DNA of 64,000 nucleotides, taken from positions 46,786-110,785 of the forward strand of contig NZ_DAGX01000003.1 in NCBI RefSeq assembly GCF_002498315.1, in the 5' to 3' direction. The position numbers and the translations under genes were made by a program. Position 1 is the first letter of the stretch; each line of letters begins with the position of its first letter. This DNA is from Methanofollis sp. UBA420. Lineage in GTDB: Archaea > Halobacteriota > Methanomicrobia > Methanomicrobiales > Methanofollaceae. The notes below the pieces were generated by a model. It was given only the letters and a program-made list of their open reading frames with translations. It searched no databases and had not been told where the DNA came from. This document shows positions 16,870 to 24,643 of the stretch, one piece after another.

Positions 16870-18135
16870 ATGACAGAGATCACCGGGATACGCCCTGTCC
16901 TTCTTGCCCTGGCATGTGCCGGGTCATTCGCCCTCGACGGCATCCTTCATGCAGACCCGGTAGCCGGTGCCGTGTACCCCCACCTCTTCTATCTCCCTAT
17001 CGTGCTTGCAGCCCTCTGGTACGGGCGTGTCTCCGTCCCTGTCGCGGGCGCCCTCGGCCTTGTGCACGTCCTTGTCTGGTCTTTTGCGCCTGCTGCCGTC
17101 CTGCGGGCCGGGATATTCCTTGCCGTCGGTCTTCTCGCCGCCCTCATTGCCATAAGGGCCGCGGCGCCTGTCCCGGCACCTGAGGGCGGCGCCCGTGACC
17201 TTGCTCCTCTCCTCCGGAGCCGGAGTCCTGAGAGGCGGTATGGGGCTGCGGTCTCCCTCGGACGGACCGGCGACCCCGCGGCTGTCCCTGCCCTGGAAAA
17301 GGCCCTTTCCGACCCTGATCCCGGTGTCCGCTGGATGGCGCTCGAAGCCCTCGGTGCCATCGGCAACCCGGCCCTCCCTGTCCTCGTCGGCCTCCTCGGT
17401 TCCGACGACATCGACCTCCGCTGGGGCGCTGCGGTTGCCCTCGGCGATATCAGCGATCCCGTGGCAGTCGAACCCCTTGCTCACGCTCTTGAGGACGGAG
17501 ACAGGTACGTGCGGACGCGGGCCGCCCTTGCCCTTGCGGCGATCGGGGCCGCGGCCCTGCCATCGCTTGCAGCCGCGGCAGGACACCGGGACGCCGGGGT
17601 GCGGTGGGCGTCTGCCCTCGCCCTCGGAAAGATCGGGTCTCCCGACGGTATCCCGGCCCTTTCTAATCTTGTCGCCGATCCCGATGCCGGCGTCCGCTGG
17701 AAGGCGGTCGAGGCCCTCGGCGCCATTGGCGGGGAGGACGCGGTCGGCCCCCTTGTCATGGCCCTTGATGACAGGGACGAAGAGGTCTGCGGGGTGGCGA
17801 CCGCGGCCCTGACGGCGATCGGGGATCCTGCGGTCACCTCCCTCATCGACGCCTTGCGGACAAAGGGGCGTTGGTTCTGTGCGGTGTCGGCCCTCAGGGA
17901 GATGGGGACGGCGGCGGCCCCGGCCCTCCACTCGGCCCTCTCCCGGAAGAACAGGTGGGTGCGGATCGGAGCGGCGATGATTCTGGCGGAGGAAGGGGAC
18001 AGGCAGGGGACGGACGCCCTTGTCGCCGCCCTCTCCGATGCCGACCCCGACGTGCGGGAGGCGGCGAGAGAGATCCTGGAGGTGGGGCTGAAAAAAGGCC
18101 CAGAAGGGGGGAAAAACCAGAATTCATCCGTTTAA
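16870..18135 (+). CDS. membrane-anchored HEAT-repeat protein
   Basis: The first about 110 residues hold roughly four hydrophobic spans (LLALACAGSFALDGIL, FYLPIVLAALWYG, GALGLVHVLVWSF, AGIFLAVGLLAALIAIRAAA). After a Pro/Ala linker come about nine to ten 31-residue HEAT repeats (each ...VPALEKAL-x-D-P-D-P-G-VRW-x-A-x-x-A-L-G-x-I-G...). The layout places the repeat solenoid on one face of the membrane. The start is ATG 16870; an adjacent GTG at 16867 is possible. It follows another HEAT gene by 31 bases and looks like the end of the DUF432-MscS-HEAT transcription unit. Confidence 0.8.
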   Translation: MTEITGIRPVLLALACAGSFALDGILHADPVAGAVYPHLFYLPIVLAALWYGRVSVPVAGALGLVHVLVWSFAPAAVLRAGIFLAVGLLAALIAIRAAAPVPAPEGGARDLAPLLRSRSPERRYGAAVSLGRTGDPAAVPALEKALSDPDPGVRWMALEALGAIGNPALPVLVGLLGSDDIDLRWGAAVALGDISDPVAVEPLAHALEDGDRYVRTRAALALAAIGAAALPSLAAAAGHRDAGVRWASALALGKIGSPDGIPALSNLVADPDAGVRWKAVEALGAIGGEDAVGPLVMALDDRDEEVCGVATAALTAIGDPAVTSLIDALRTKGRWFCAVSALREMGTAAAPALHSALSRKNRWVRIGAAMILAEEGDRQGTDALVAALSDADPDVREAAREILEVGLKKGPEGGKNQNSSV

Positions 18136-18182
18136 CCGGCCAGACAAAAACCTCTATGTCTCACCCCGCCCATTGTATCCTC

Positions 18183-21100
18183 ATGGTTGCGGTCTCCCCG
18201 GCAATGGCCGAGTACTTCAAAAGACTCGAGGTGAACCTCAACGCGGCCCTGGCGGTAGCGGAGGCGGCGCGTGCGGAGGGGTACGACCCCACCACCGAGG
18301 TCGAGATCCCGCGGGCGAACGACATCGGCGACCGTGTCGAGGCCCTGATCGGGATCAAGGGCGTCGCCCAGAGGATCCGGGACCTTGAGGCGGGGATGTC
18401 CCGGGAAGAGGCCGCCCTCAAGATAGGCGACGATTTCGTGGCTAAAATGTTCGGGGAGACGACACGCGAGGAGATCGCCGACCACGCCATCAGGACGTCG
18501 ATGGGCCTCCTGACCGAGGGCGTGGTGGCGGCGCCGACCGAGGGGATCGCGAAGGTCGGGATCGGTAAGAACGACGACGGCACCGAGTACCTGAAGATCT
18601 ATTATGCCGGGCCGATCCGCTCTGCAGGCGGCACGGCGCAGGCCCTCTCCGTGCTCGTCGGGGACTATGTCCGCCGGGGTATCGGGATCGACCGGTACAG
18701 GCCCAGGCCCGAGGAGGTGGACAGGTACGTCGAGGAACTCCAGCAGTACAACAACATCCAGTCGATGCAGTACATGCCGAGTGAGGCCGAGATCAGGCTG
18801 ATCATCGAGAACTGCCCGGTCTGCATCGACGGCGAACCGACAGAGAGGGAGGAGGTCTCAGGACACCGGAACCTGGAGAGGGTGGAGACGAACACGGTGC
18901 GGGGCGGCATGTGCCTGGTGGTCGCCGAGGGACTGGCCCTTAAGGCCCCGAAGGTGATGAAGAACGTCAAAAAGATGAAGATGGAAGGCTGGGACTGGAT
19001 CCAGCAGATCATCGACGGTGCCGCCTCGAAGTCGTCCGACGAGGAGGAGGAACCCGGCGTCCACCCGAAGGACAAATACATCCGCGACCTCATCGGCGGC
19101 CGCCCGGTCTTCTCGTACCCCATGAGGGCCGGGGGATTCCGCCTGCGGTACGGCCGGTCCAGGAACACCGGCTTTGCGGCCGCGGGCTTCAACCCGGCGA
19201 CCCTCCATATCCTCGGCGACTATCTCGCGGTCGGCACCCAGATGAAGACCGAGAGGCCGGGGAAGGCCGCGGGCGTCGTGCCCGTGGACACGATCGAGGG
19301 CCCGACCGTCCTCCTTGCCTCGGGCGAGGTGAAGCGCATCGACGACGCAGCGGAGGCAAAAAAGATCGCCCCCCGCGAGATCGCCCGTATCCTGGACATC
19401 GGCGAGATCCTGATCAGTTACGGCGAGTTCCTGGAGAACAACCACCCTCTCATCCCCTCTGCCTACTGCGAGGAGTGGTGGCGGCTGGAGGGCGGCACGA
19501 AGACGCCGGAAAACGAGATGGAGGCGATCGAGATGGCCCTCTCCGGCGTGCCCCTCCACCCGGCGTACACCTGGATCTGGGACGACCTCGACCCTGCGGA
19601 GGTCAGGGCCCTCGCGGAGCACGTCTCTGCCCGGGGCAGGATCGCGGACGGCGCTCTCAGGGTGAAGAACGACCCCGCGATCAAGCACTCCCTTGAGATC
19701 CTCCTCATCCCCCAGACAGTGGAGGGCGACGAGGTGGTCCTGCCGACCTACCTTGTCCTCCTTGCCTGCCTGGGCCTGGGCCTCAACCTGAAGATGCGCC
19801 CGGCATGGGAGGACGCCCCCGCGGGCCCGTCCCTCCCCCTCGTCTCCCACCTCTCCGGCTTCACGATCCGGTCGAAGGCCGGGACAAGGATAGGCGGACG
19901 GATGGGCAGGCCAGGCAAGTCGAAGCCCAGGGAGATGAAGCCCGCACCCCACGTCCTCTTCCCTGTCGGCGAAAACGGCGGTTCCCGGCGGTCTATCCTG
20001 GAGGCCGGGGCCTACAAGGCGCGGAGCAATGCAGACGGCGGCACCATTCGTGCCGAGGTCGGGGAGAGACGCTGCCCGCAGTGCGGTGCGGTGACCTTCA
20101 AGAACAAGTGCGAGGCCTGCGGCACCCACACGAACCCTGTCTACCGCTGCCCCCGCTGTAACAGGGAGGTCGCCGGCGCCGTCTGTCCCCAGTGCGAGGG
20201 GCCGACGGTCTGCCTTCAGGAACTGGACCTGAAGATCAGGGACGAGTACGCCGCCGCATGCGCCCGCCTCCAGATGCGGGAGAACAGCCTCAAACTCGTG
20301 AAGGGCGTGAAGGGCATGATCTCGCGCGACAGGACGATCGAGCCCATGGAAAAGGGGCTTATCCGGGCCACCCACGGCCTGTACGTCTTCAAGGACGGGA
20401 CGGTCAGGTACGACATGATCGACCTGCCGGTGACCCATTTCCGCCCGCGCGAGGTCGGCGCCACGGTTGAAAAGTTGCGGGAGATCGGCTACACCCTTGA
20501 CTACAATGGCGAGGAACTCGTCTCCCCCGACCAGGTGCTGGAACTGCGCTGCCAGGACATCATGGTCTCGGCCCTCTGCGGCGACTGGCTCCTGAAGGTC
20601 TCCCGGTATATGGACGACCTGCTGGAGAAGTTCTACGGCCTGCCCCGTTTCTACAACGCGGAGAAGCCCGCAGACCTCATCGGCCAGATGCTCATCGGGC
20701 TTGCCCCCCACACCTCGGCCGGGGTGCTCTGCCGCTTGATCGGGTTCACGAAGGCGAGCGTCGGCTACGGCCACCCCTTCTTCCACGCGGCGAAGAGGCG
20801 GAACTGCTTTGCCGGCGACACCCTGATCCGGATACTCGCGGACGGGCGGTGGCAGGAGGTAGCTGTCAGGCAGTTTGTCCTCGAAAACTTCGACATATCT
20901 CAACCTGGCCTGGACCATGCCGGCACCCACTGGTCCGAACCGAGATGCCCCTCTGCCGTGCAGGCCGTGGACACGCGGGGCGAGGTCCATCTCCGCCGGG
21001 TGACCGCGGTCTCCGTCCACCGGGCGCCCGACCACCTGCTCAGGATCGAGACCTCCCGTGGCAGGGCCCTGGAGGTGACGCCCGACCACACGATGCTCGT

Positions 21101-22052
21101 CTGGGAGACCGACTACCTCAGGAAGATCATGGCGATGGAGGTGCGTGTCGGCGACCGTGTGCCTGTGGCAGAGGGGGGACAGGTGATCGCGGACACGATC
21201 TGTGCGGTGACCCATATCAGGTGCCCTGACGAGGCCGTCTACTGCCTCACCGTCGCCGACGACCACACCCTCGCCGCAAACGGGATCTTCTGCGGCCAGT
21301 GCGACGGCGACGAGGACTGCGTGATGCTCCTCCTGGACGGGCTCATCAACTTCTCCCGCTCCTTCCTCCCCGAGACCCGCGGCGGCTCGATGGACGCCCC
21401 CCTTGTCCTCACCTCCCGCCTCGACCCCAAAGAGGTGGACAAGGAGAGTCACAACGTCGATGTCGTCGACCACTATCCCCTCGAACTCTATGAGGCGGCG
21501 CAGCGCTTTGCCCCGCCGAAGGAGCTTGAGAAACTGATCGACCACGTGGACCTCCGCCTGGGCAAACCCTCCCAGTACGAAGGTTTCCGCTTCACCCACG
21601 ACACCGCCGACATCTCCGCGGGGCCCCTGGAGTCAACCTACACCGTCCTCGGCACGATGTTCGACAAGATGGAGGCCGAACTCGAACTCGGCGACAAGAT
21701 CAGAGCTGTGGACGTCGACGACGTAGCCGAGCGCGTCCTGAACACCCACTTCATCCGCGACCTGATGGGCAATCTCCGGGCCTTCGCCTCCCAGACAGTG
21801 CGGTGCACGAAGTGTACCACCAAGTACCGCCGCATGCCCCTCGCGGGCAAGTGCCCGAAGTGCGGCGGCAAGGTGAACCCGACTGTCCACGAGGCCTCGG
21901 TGAAGAAATACCTCGAAATGTCCCGGAGGATGTGCGAGAAGTACGCCATCTCCGAGTACACGAAGCAGCGTGTCGAGGTGCTGGACAAGGCGATCCTCTC
22001 GACATTCGGGGAGGAGAAGGAGAAGCAGTTGGGGCTCGCGGATTTTATGTGA
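18183..22052 (+). CDS. polC: DNA polymerase II (PolD) large subunit DP2, intein-containing
   Basis: DP2 is the catalytic subunit of the euryarchaeal replicative polymerase PolD. The N-terminal segment MAEYFKRLEVNLNAALA, the PIRSAGGTAQALSVLVGDYVR region, zinc ribbons CPQCGAVTFKNKCEACG and CPRCNREVAGAVCPQC, the catalytic segment NCDGDEDC (split by the intein), and a C-terminal zinc module CTKCTTKYRR...CPKCGG are all present. The start could be ATG 18183 (used), 18156 or 18204. The precursor is 1289 residues; removal of the 165-residue intein leaves 1124. No small subunit (DP1) gene is in the window. Confidence 0.95.
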   Translation: MVAVSPAMAEYFKRLEVNLNAALAVAEAARAEGYDPTTEVEIPRANDIGDRVEALIGIKGVAQRIRDLEAGMSREEAALKIGDDFVAKMFGETTREEIADHAIRTSMGLLTEGVVAAPTEGIAKVGIGKNDDGTEYLKIYYAGPIRSAGGTAQALSVLVGDYVRRGIGIDRYRPRPEEVDRYVEELQQYNNIQSMQYMPSEAEIRLIIENCPVCIDGEPTEREEVSGHRNLERVETNTVRGGMCLVVAEGLALKAPKVMKNVKKMKMEGWDWIQQIIDGAASKSSDEEEEPGVHPKDKYIRDLIGGRPVFSYPMRAGGFRLRYGRSRNTGFAAAGFNPATLHILGDYLAVGTQMKTERPGKAAGVVPVDTIEGPTVLLASGEVKRIDDAAEAKKIAPREIARILDIGEILISYGEFLENNHPLIPSAYCEEWWRLEGGTKTPENEMEAIEMALSGVPLHPAYTWIWDDLDPAEVRALAEHVSARGRIADGALRVKNDPAIKHSLEILLIPQTVEGDEVVLPTYLVLLACLGLGLNLKMRPAWEDAPAGPSLPLVSHLSGFTIRSKAGTRIGGRMGRPGKSKPREMKPAPHVLFPVGENGGSRRSILEAGAYKARSNADGGTIRAEVGERRCPQCGAVTFKNKCEACGTHTNPVYRCPRCNREVAGAVCPQCEGPTVCLQELDLKIRDEYAAACARLQMRENSLKLVKGVKGMISRDRTIEPMEKGLIRATHGLYVFKDGTVRYDMIDLPVTHFRPREVGATVEKLREIGYTLDYNGEELVSPDQVLELRCQDIMVSALCGDWLLKVSRYMDDLLEKFYGLPRFYNAEKPADLIGQMLIGLAPHTSAGVLCRLIGFTKASVGYGHPFFHAAKRRNCFAGDTLIRILADGRWQEVAVRQFVLENFDISQPGLDHAGTHWSEPRCPSAVQAVDTRGEVHLRRVTAVSVHRAPDHLLRIETSRGRALEVTPDHTMLVWETDYLRKIMAMEVRVGDRVPVAEGGQVIADTICAVTHIRCPDEAVYCLTVADDHTLAANGIFCGQCDGDEDCVMLLLDGLINFSRSFLPETRGGSMDAPLVLTSRLDPKEVDKESHNVDVVDHYPLELYEAAQRFAPPKELEKLIDHVDLRLGKPSQYEGFRFTHDTADISAGPLESTYTVLGTMFDKMEAELELGDKIRAVDVDDVAERVLNTHFIRDLMGNLRAFASQTVRCTKCTTKYRRMPLAGKCPKCGGKVNPTVHEASVKKYLEMSRRMCEKYAISEYTKQRVEVLDKAILSTFGEEKEKQLGLADFM
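20805..21299 (+). other. mini-intein in DP2 (165 residues, no homing endonuclease)
   Basis: The intein begins at Cys in CFAGDTLIRI (block A), has block B as TPDHTMLVW with the TxxH pattern, block F around VYCLTVADDHTLAANG, and ends GIFCGQ before the extein Cys of CDGDEDC. There is no room for a LAGLIDADG domain. The last residue is Gln rather than Asn and the residue before it is Gly rather than His. A Gln-ending intein at this DP2 site is known from Pyrococcus PolII inteins. Insertion is exactly in the catalytic NCDGDEDC motif, so splicing is needed for polymerase activity. Confidence 0.93.
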
Positions 22053-22381
22053 AATTCCGGCAATCCATCTGGGCGACCGGGGGGCACCCTTAAAAATATG
22101 GGGTTCTTCGCTGTTTCATGTGGGTAACCTCCCGGCACCGGCATGTCCTCCCCTCACGCTATAGGCCGCGAAGAAACGATTCCTCCCTATCATTCCGATG
22201 CCTTCGCGTCTTTGCGTGAGATTCTCCCGGAAAACCCTGCGATCGTCCTGAAACGCTCCCCCCATTTTCACGGCCTGTTGTGTACGATCATCCCCAATGT
22301 GCCCTGAGTCATCCAGAGAAGGTAGACGAAGGTGTCCTGGCCACCCACACACAGGAGCGAAGAGCCAAAGATGGGGGCCCT
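22053..22381. other. gene-free stretch after polC
   Basis: No supported gene. The stretch includes a CTTCGCGTCTTTGCGTGAGA segment (about 22204-22223), of a type I have seen in unrelated genomes as intergenic repeat, and ends at the stop codon of a truncated transporter frame. It may hold the decayed remainder of that transporter gene, but I could not read a continuing frame. Confidence 0.35.
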
Positions 22382-22579
22382 TCAGGAGGATTCTTCGCCG
22401 ACCGCTGCTTTCTCTCTGGTCGGCATATATTTTAAAAACCGTTTGTGGAAGGGCATGAGTGCGCTGGCAAGAGCGATCGCCCAGACAAACACGGTCATGA
22501 GCGGCCAGAATGCGACGGTGGCGATAAGGAAAATTGTACCTATGAGCAGCAACAGTTTCTGATCTTCACTGATCGTCAA
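22382..22579 (-). pseudogene. N-terminal remnant of an AI-2E family transporter
   Basis: The 65-residue frame starts at TTG (TISEDQKLLLLIG...) and contains two hydrophobic spans, ending in LASALMPFHKRFLKYMPTR. This is the pattern of the first two helices of AI-2E/PerM transporters (about 350 residues), where a span is followed by an ALMP-H-R motif. The frame stops shortly after (GEESS), so roughly four fifths of the protein is missing. A TATA-rich promoter (about 22607-22622) is still present upstream. It could be a functional micro-membrane protein, but a decayed gene is likelier. Confidence 0.55.
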
Positions 22580-22605
22580 AAACCCCGTAGAGATAAAACT
22601 GGATT

Positions 22606-22623
22606 CGGGTAAATATAAATAAT
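22606..22623. promoter_or_regulatory. bidirectional AT-rich promoter element
   Basis: GTAAATATAAATAATG reads as a TATA box on both strands. It lies about 25 bases from the ATG of the LEA-like gene (22644, plus) and about 30 bases from the TTG of the transporter remnant (22579, minus). It is the only AT-rich stretch in the neighbourhood. Confidence 0.55.
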
Positions 22624-22643
22624 GTGCCGGGAGATCAGCCCGC

Positions 22644-22847
22644 ATGGCATCAGAGGACAGTCTCCGTGTCAAGGCCCATAAGACCGTTGACGACGCCAAG
22701 GTGGCCGCTCATGAAGTGGTGGACGATGCGAAGGTTGCAGTGAGCAACGCAATCGACGACGTGAAGATCGAAGCCCACAAAACCGGTGCGGACGCGAAGA
22801 TCAAAGCGCACGAGGCGCAGGCGGAGGCGAAGAAGAAGAAGATCTGA
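22644..22847 (+). CDS. LEA-like 11-residue repeat protein (67 aa)
   Basis: After MASEDSLRV the whole protein is five consecutive 11-residue units of the form (K/A/E)AH-(K/E)-x-x-x-DAK-(V/I): KAHKTVDDAKV, AAHEVVDDAKV, AVSNAIDDVKI, EAHKTGADAKI, KAHEAQAEAKK. Such 11-mers are typical of group 3 late-embryogenesis-abundant proteins, which form amphipathic helices on drying and protect membranes or proteins. The protein is hydrophilic, has no Cys or Trp, and should be cytoplasmic. Start: ATG 22644 behind a strong TATA box. The stress role is inferred from the repeat type. Confidence 0.75.
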   Translation: MASEDSLRVKAHKTVDDAKVAAHEVVDDAKVAVSNAIDDVKIEAHKTGADAKIKAHEAQAEAKKKKI

Positions 22848-23026
22848 ACAGAAAAAAACTTCAGAGCGCCTCATACGCCCGTCGGGGGGTTCTACGGGGC
22901 GGCAGGCGAGACCGGGGCGCCGCCTTCCCTGCGTATCCCACCGGGTATTTCCCGCTCGAAGCCCTGCCGGGACAATACTATTATCATCTCCGCCCCCTAT
23001 CTGCCGATTACCGGAGGGATTGAATC

Positions 23027-23182
23027 ATGGCAGACCTGATCGGACTTGCGATCATATTTCTCATCCTGGCGCTGGTCGCCTACGTGCTGGGAGCAAAGGG
23101 CGTTGCAGGGCTTTCGATGACCATCGCGAAGTGGCTTGTGATCATCTTCATCATACTCGCCATTATAGCGTTCTTCCTGTAG
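23027..23182 (+). CDS. DUF1328-type small membrane protein (51 aa)
   Basis: The peptide MADLIGLAIIFLILALVAYV continues LGAKGVAGLSMTIAKW and ends in a second span (LVIIFIILAIIAFFL). This two-span layout with a central Gly/Ala-rich loop matches DUF1328/YtjA membrane proteins of about 50 residues, whose function is unknown. A CCGGAGGGA ribosome site lies eight bases before the ATG. Downstream is a truncated minus-strand fragment. Confidence 0.75.
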   Translation: MADLIGLAIIFLILALVAYVLGAKGVAGLSMTIAKWLVIIFIILAIIAFFL

Positions 23183-23243
23183 TGGCACCCTCTCTTTTTT
23201 GAGCGAAAGGGGGGAAATTACGAGCGAGAGGCGGGGCGCCGCC

Positions 23244-23372
23244 TCACTCCCTGTACAGAAACGCAAACTCCTTTCCCATCAACCTCTTCTCCACGTAACC
23301 GGCCGCGGCCAGCCGCAGCAGGTCGCCCCTCGCCGTCCCGTAGGCCACGCCGAATACCTCCTTCACCTCTTG
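23244..23372 (-). pseudogene. C-terminal winged-helix fragment without a start
   Basis: A minus-strand frame of 42 codons reads EVKEVFGVAYGTARGDLLRL, then a helix-to-wing part AAAGYVEKRLMGKEFAFLYR, and a stop. The V..VFGVAYGTAR.DLLRL..AGY pattern is that of a winged-helix recognition helix at the end of Fic-type or transcriptional regulator proteins. A TAA lies directly upstream in frame and there is no start codon, so this is the leftover 3' end of a lost gene. Confidence 0.45.
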
Positions 23373-23376
23373 TTAA

Positions 23377-24009
23377 ATGAACAAAATTGTGGTCTTCTTC
23401 GCGGCCCTGGCACTGTGCATCCTGGCAGTGCCGGCGATGGCCTCGGAAGAGGGATCCGGCGATCCGAATGCCTTCGCTTCGCCCGGAGACAACATCCGGA
23501 TCTCCATCTCGCCGATGGAGGCCCATCCGATGTACATCGACAGGCTAGCACCTGTCATCCCGACGATACCGGGCTACCCGATCCGGGTGGCAGTGTACAG
23601 CAATCCGTAAAAATACACGACATTCGATGATGACGGCAACGCGATCGTGGTAGAGATCTACGACGAGGAGGCACCGAACTTCACGGTCTCTTCACTGGAC
23701 GATGTCCCGAAAGAGGACATCACTTTCGGGCTTCCTGACCCTGATGACCCTGCATCCCCTGCAGCGGATGGTGCGGTCTATGGCAAGGTGCACACAGAGA
23801 GCGACTATAAGTACGAGTATGTCTTCTATGTCAGAGACCTGGCATACCTCGATACAAGCGTCGAACGGTTATTATTCGTTGCTGAAGGCGACGATGGAAC
23901 GTACCCGGGACTCGGCCTGATTAAAGTGACTCAGACCCGCGGCGGCGGCGGTCGTCCTGACAACACGGGCGGTGGAGGATCGGGTCACAAGGGAGGGAGG
24001 GGGAAATAA
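23377..24009 (+). pseudogene. secreted protein gene interrupted by an in-frame TAA
   Basis: The first frame (23377-23610) encodes a clear signal peptide (MNKIVVFFAALALCILAVPAMA) and about 55 mature residues. After TAA at 23608-23610 the same frame stays open for 132 codons (TTFDDDGNAIVVEIYDEEAP ... GGGGRPDNTGGGGSGHKGG) to the stop at 24007-24009. Together they would make one secreted, Asp-rich protein of about 210 residues with a Gly-rich tail. One C-to-T change (CAA to TAA) would explain the break. The second half has no ribosome site, so translation should end early. The function is not recognised. Confidence 0.6.
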
Positions 24010-24322
24010 CCCCTCTTTCCAATTCTGCACCGGAAATTGTCATTCTCCCTGATCTGTGCGCCTCCGGTGCCCGAGATTTAGACGCGATAACTGGAGTGGT
24101 CGGTGTGTACAGGGGGGTATGCGCCCCCCTCCCCTGCACGCCCGCGCCCATTCCCGGGAGGAGGGTGCGGTGCCTCTCTCCCTGCCCTGAATATCCCCCT
24201 GATCCCGGCCAGACCGGCCCCTCACCTCACTCACGAACAGAATCCCTCAAATACTGTGAGCACACACCTATGATGCACTCTTTGAGGTGTACGGATGTGT
24301 CCTGCACCGCGGGGAGGATATG
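24010..24322. other. gene-free stretch upstream of tRNA-Pro
   Basis: About 310 bases without a supported gene. It is C/T-rich on the plus strand with no conserved element that I recognise apart from possible tRNA promoter sequence; TCAAATACTG (about 24247-24256) is the best AT-rich candidate. Confidence 0.35.
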
Positions 24323-24396
24323 GGATCGTAGGGTAGCCTGGTCCATCCTAGGGCGTTCGGGACGCTCTGACCTGAGTTCAAATCTCAGCGATCCCA
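24323..24396 (+). tRNA. tRNA-Pro (CGG)
   Basis: Full cloverleaf: acceptor GGGATCG/CGATCCC, D-arm with GGTAGCCTGGTCC, anticodon stem GGGCG/CGCTC around loop TTCGGGA giving anticodon CGG, T-stem CTGAG/CTCAG with loop TTCAAAT, discriminator A. No intron; the CCA tail is not encoded. Confidence 0.95.
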
Positions 24397-24581
24397 TCCA
24401 TTCTCATTGATGCCTTCTCTTCTCTGGTTTCCTCTGTCGGTAGCCGTGCCCGGGCCTGCAGCGATCTGTTCTTATATCCTCGTGCCGACGATACGCGGGA
24501 GCAGCGGTGCCGCCCTGACCTTTCCCCGGGGCAGACTGCGGCATATGATGACAGACGGCCGCCTACTCTCAGGTGAATCGC

Positions 24582-24636
24582 CCATGAAATGAAACTTCAA
24601 GCGGTTCTTTGAAAACTACCTCAGTGGTTTTCATGG
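24582..24636 (+). repeat. dispersed palindromic repeat, copy 1
   Basis: The element is bounded by CCATGAAA and TTTCATGG (eight-base terminal inverted repeat). Its core at 24584-24608 matches copy 2 (52375-52399) at 21 of 25 bases by eye, and GGTTCTTTGAAAA is shared just after. It ends eight bases before the MerR start codon, so it may contribute to, or interrupt, that promoter. Confidence 0.65.
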
Positions 24637-24643
24637 TAACACC

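Noticed and set aside
17871..18182. Upstream extension of the polC frame
   Set aside because: It overlaps the HEAT-repeat gene in another frame, is Gly/Arg/Pro-rich and lacks family similarity; polC starts near 18156-18204.
18858..21599. 913-residue open frame on the minus strand opposite polC
   Set aside because: It mirrors the DP2 coding frame in GC-rich DNA, has low-complexity Gly/Asp/Val/His-rich composition, no ribosome site and no recognisable domain.
23608..23610. Stop-codon readthrough or non-standard amino acid at the TAA
   Set aside because: Pyrrolysine uses TAG and selenocysteine TGA; no evidence for TAA recoding, so a nonsense mutation is simpler.
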